The notes below the pieces were generated by a model, which was given only the letters and a program-made list of their open reading frames with translations, was not told where the DNA came from and made no database searches. 7,815 nucleotides of DNA from Clostridiales bacterium. GTDB lineage: Bacteria > Bacillota > Clostridia > Christensenellales > Aristaeellaceae. The stretch is from positions 1 to 7,815 of the forward strand of contig SFOF01000098.1 of assembly GCA_004552515.1 (NCBI GenBank), in the 5' to 3' direction. Of the stretch, positions 6,140 to 7,815 are shown piece after piece. Positions within the stretch are counted from its first letter, which is position 1; the number at the start of each line of letters is the position of its first letter. The translations under genes and the position numbers were made by a program.

Positions 6140-6174
6140 GGCCGGGAATAATATGTTTGAAGGAGTGACCATCC

Positions 6175-7542
6175 ATGACCGCCGGCGAAATGATTTCTCA
6201 GAACGTCAGCACCTGCTCTTCCCCCAGCGATTTGCGCATCACCGATATGCGCTTTGTGGACATTGACGGCGCGCCCAAGCGCAATACCATCCTCAAGCTC
6301 TACACCAATCAGGGCCTCTGCGGCTTCGGCGAGGTGCGCGACGGCTCCTCAAAGACCTACGCGCTGATGCTCAAAAGCCGCATCCTCGGAGAAAATCCCT
6401 GCAACGTGGACAAGATCTTCCACAAGATCAAGCAGTTCGGCGGCCCCTCCCGGCAGGGCGGCGGCGTCTCGGCGATCGAGATGGCGCTCTGGGATCTGGC
6501 GGGCAAGGCGTACGGCGTGCCGCTGTATCAGCTGCTGGGCGGCAAATTCCGCGATAAGATCCGCGTCTACTGCGATACGGACGTCGAGGGCCGCCACACG
6601 GGCCGCGACATGGGCAGGGCTCTCAAAGAGCGCATGGAGCGCGGCTTTACGTTCCTCAAGATGGATCTGGGCATCGGCCTTCTGATGGACGAGCCGGGCA
6701 CGCTGACCGCGCCGCTGGGCCTTCTGGACGACATGAAGAAGTACGCCCCGCACATACTGAACGTGCAGGGCGGCTCGGTGACGCGGGACATGGTGAGCCA
6801 TCAGCGCAGCTATCAGCTGGTGACGACGGCGCATCCGTTCACGGGCATTCACGTGACGGAGAAGGGGCTTGACCGACTCGAGCAGTATGTGGCGGAGATT
6901 CGCGACGAAATCGGCTACGAGGTGCCGCTGGCGGTGGATCATTTCGGCCATGTGTGCGTGGAGGACGCGATTCGCTTTGCGCGGCGGATGGAGAAGTACA
7001 ACCTGGCGTGGATCGAGGACATGATCCCCTGGATGTACACAGAGCAGTGGAAGCGCCTGAAGGCGAGCACCTGCATCCCCGTCTGCACGGGCGAGGACAT
7101 CTATCTCAAGGAGGGCTTCAAGGCGCTGATCGACGCGGACGCGGTGTCCATGCTGCACCCGGACATCATGACCTGCGGCGGCGCGCTGGAGCTGCGCAAG
7201 ATCTGCTCCTATGCCGACGAGCACGGCGTGGCCTGCGCGCTGCACATGGCGGGCAGTCCGGTGGCCTGCATGGCGACGGCGCACGTCGCGGCGGCGCTGC
7301 ACAACGTCATGGCGATGGAGTGCCACTCGGCCGACGTACCGTGGTGGGAGGACATGGCGATCGGCCTGCCCCGCCCGCTGATCGAGAACGGCTTTATCAA
7401 TCTGAGCGAGAAGCCCGGCCTCGGCTTCGACGACCTGAACGAGGAGCTTCTGCGCGAGCACATCAACCCGAAAATCCCCGGCCTGTGGGAGCCCACCGAC
7501 CAGTGGAACACCGAATTCTCCAACGACCGCATCTGGTCCTGA
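6175..7542 (+). CDS. Enolase-superfamily (mandelate racemase-like) dehydratase candidate
   Basis: This 455-residue protein probably abstracts the proton next to a carboxylate and eliminates water from a sugar acid, with Mg2+. The capping domain covers about 20-130 and the barrel follows. Metal ligands are D255 (AVDHFGH), E281 (WIEDM) and E307 (TGEDIY), and a catalytic dyad D330 (LHPD) and H357 (ALHMAGSP) is present. The spacings 26/26/23/27 equal those of mandelate racemase (D195, E221, E247, D270, H297), and E382 may match its E317. On the second barrel strand the KxK motif reads K162-M-D164, so the second base is replaced and the His-Asp dyad is the likely base. About 62 extra residues lie between this strand and D255. 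The ATG has GAAGGAG nine bases upstream. Being divergent from an AraC regulator, it is likely induced by its substrate or a precursor. The substrate is not identifiable; plain gluconate, galactonate or mannonate activity should not be assumed. Confidence 0.9.
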   Translation: MTAGEMISQNVSTCSSPSDLRITDMRFVDIDGAPKRNTILKLYTNQGLCGFGEVRDGSSKTYALMLKSRILGENPCNVDKIFHKIKQFGGPSRQGGGVSAIEMALWDLAGKAYGVPLYQLLGGKFRDKIRVYCDTDVEGRHTGRDMGRALKERMERGFTFLKMDLGIGLLMDEPGTLTAPLGLLDDMKKYAPHILNVQGGSVTRDMVSHQRSYQLVTTAHPFTGIHVTEKGLDRLEQYVAEIRDEIGYEVPLAVDHFGHVCVEDAIRFARRMEKYNLAWIEDMIPWMYTEQWKRLKASTCIPVCTGEDIYLKEGFKALIDADAVSMLHPDIMTCGGALELRKICSYADEHGVACALHMAGSPVACMATAHVAAALHNVMAMECHSADVPWWEDMAIGLPRPLIENGFINLSEKPGLGFDDLNEELLREHINPKIPGLWEPTDQWNTEFSNDRIWS

Positions 7543-7560
7543 CCGCAGTGCGGCTTCCAC
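7543..7560 (+). repeat. Element E, copy 3, directly after the dehydratase stop
   Basis: CCGCAGTGCGGCTTCCAC begins at the very next base after the TGA of the dehydratase gene. With the following TT it is the inverted counterpart of the copy at 566-585, matching at 18 of 20 bases with the two differences compensating in the stem. Orientation relative to the preceding gene is the same as for the acetyltransferase. Confidence 0.85.
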
Positions 7561-7582
7561 TTGCTGCCGCGCAATGCAACAC

Positions 7583-7617
7583 GACCTGCCTGACCATAGG
7601 TCAGAGTCAGGCAGGTC
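7583..7617 (+). terminator. Hairpin H1, likely transcript end of the dehydratase gene
   Basis: GACCTGCCTGAC (7583-7594) and GTCAGGCAGGTC (7606-7617) form a perfect 12-bp stem with an 11-base loop CATAGGTCAGA. It starts 41 bases after the dehydratase stop. Only TCTCC follows, so there is no proper U-tract; termination or mRNA end protection is inferred. It is a sister of hairpin H2, with three covarying base pairs. Confidence 0.6.
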
Positions 7618-7620
7618 TCC

Positions 7621-7668
7621 GATTGTACATGTTGATATGATCGCTATACAGCACGACCCGCCCGGCCA
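7621..7668 (+). repeat. 48-bp repeat, copy 1, with broken hairpin arm
   Basis: Forty-one of 48 bases match 7745-7792, including 27 of the last 28. It ends with the left hairpin arm GACCCGCCCGGC and the first loop bases CA, but the rest of the loop and the right arm are missing. Element E (7670-7687) takes their place. The distance to the second copy is 124 bp. Confidence 0.8.
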
Positions 7669-7669
7669 G

Positions 7670-7687
7670 CCGCAGTGCGGCTTCCAC
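7670..7687 (+). repeat. Element E, copy 4
   Basis: This copy is identical over 18 bases to copies 1 and 3. With its flanks the palindrome extends to AGCCGCA-G-TGCGGCT (7668-7682). It follows directly on a hairpin left arm whose right arm is absent, as if it interrupted or replaced the hairpin. Confidence 0.85.
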
Positions 7688-7708
7688 ACCGCTTCGCGCA
7701 CGCAACCC

Positions 7709-7739
7709 GACTCCGCGCCGCTTGGGGGCGGCTCGAGTC
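7709..7739. other. Imperfect stem between the two 48-bp repeats
   Basis: GACTC (7709-7713) pairs with GAGTC (7735-7739) and CCGC (7718-7721) with GCGG (7728-7731) around a TTGGGG loop, with an unequal internal loop (CGCG against CTC). No T-tract follows. Role unknown. Confidence 0.45.
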
Positions 7740-7744
7740 TGGAC

Positions 7745-7792
7745 GATTGAGCGTGTAGATAGCATCGCTATACAGCCCGACCCGCCCGGCCA
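7745..7792 (+). repeat. 48-bp repeat, copy 2, leading into intact hairpin H2
   Basis: This is the partner of 7621-7668 at 41 of 48 bases. Here the left arm continues into a full loop and right arm, forming hairpin H2. Copy 2 therefore shows what the uninterrupted unit looks like. Confidence 0.8.
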
Positions 7793-7813
7793 TAGATTAG
7801 AGCCGGGCGGGTC
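7779..7813 (+). terminator. Hairpin H2 at the right edge
   Basis: GACCCGCCCGGC (7779-7790) and GCCGGGCGGGTC (7802-7813) form a perfect 12-bp stem with an 11-base loop CATAGATTAGA, the same geometry as H1. Any U-tract would lie beyond the window. Read from the other side it could serve a minus-strand gene to the right. The related half-hairpin at 546-565 lies in inverted orientation at the left end. Confidence 0.5.
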
Positions 7814-7815
7814 TA

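Noticed and set aside
566..7562. Composite transposon bounded by terminal repeats
   Set aside because: No transposase or recombinase gene and no visible target duplication; additional copies of the same element lie outside the block.
6349..7701. 450-codon minus-strand open frame opposite the dehydratase
   Set aside because: The enolase-superfamily catalytic residues are all in the plus-strand frame; the minus frame begins inside a palindromic repeat.

Overview
The window looks like chromosomal DNA of a high-GC Gram-positive bacterium, probably a member of the class Clostridia. The reasons are a lipoteichoic-acid-synthase-type membrane enzyme, strong AGGAGG-type ribosome binding sites, an Eis-like acetyltransferase and GC-rich coding sequence. 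This assignment is inference; there is no rRNA or marker gene in the window.

Layout from left to right. Positions 1-588 hold no convincing gene. They contain inverted repeats, two copies of a repeat of about 110-130 bp, and two copies of a short palindromic element, here called element E. Positions 589-3750 hold two minus-strand genes, an LTA-synthase-family protein followed 15 bp later by a GNAT/SCP2-type (Eis-like) N-acetyltransferase; the ribosome binding site of the second overlaps the stop codon of the first. Positions 3944-6000 hold a second minus-strand pair, an AraC-family regulator followed 32 bp later by a cytosolic sialidase-fold (BNR/Asp-box) protein. Positions 6175-7542 hold a divergent plus-strand gene for an enolase-superfamily (mandelate racemase-like) acid-sugar dehydratase candidate. 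Positions 7543-7815 are non-coding again, with two more copies of element E and two 12-bp-stem hairpins.

Functionally, the AraC regulator, the sialidase-like protein and the dehydratase form a divergent module that reads like an inducible carbohydrate or sugar-acid utilisation locus. The 174-bp divergent region has a near-consensus sigma-70 promoter for araC, a TATAAT box for the dehydratase with no recognisable -35, and three direct repeats spaced by 10 and 21 bp. These repeats are good candidates for AraC-family half-sites. The two promoters overlap, so polymerase could probably occupy only one at a time.

The most unusual structural feature is element E (consensus CSGCAGTGCSGCTTCCAC). It occurs four times, only outside genes. 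Two copies start within 0-3 bases after the stop codons of the two outward-facing terminal genes, so the five-gene block 589-7542 is bracketed by inverted copies. One pair of bases in its small stem covaries, and two or three copies sit in loops of larger stems. The LTA-synthase leader also has a 9-bp stem that places the only good Shine-Dalgarno sequence in its loop.
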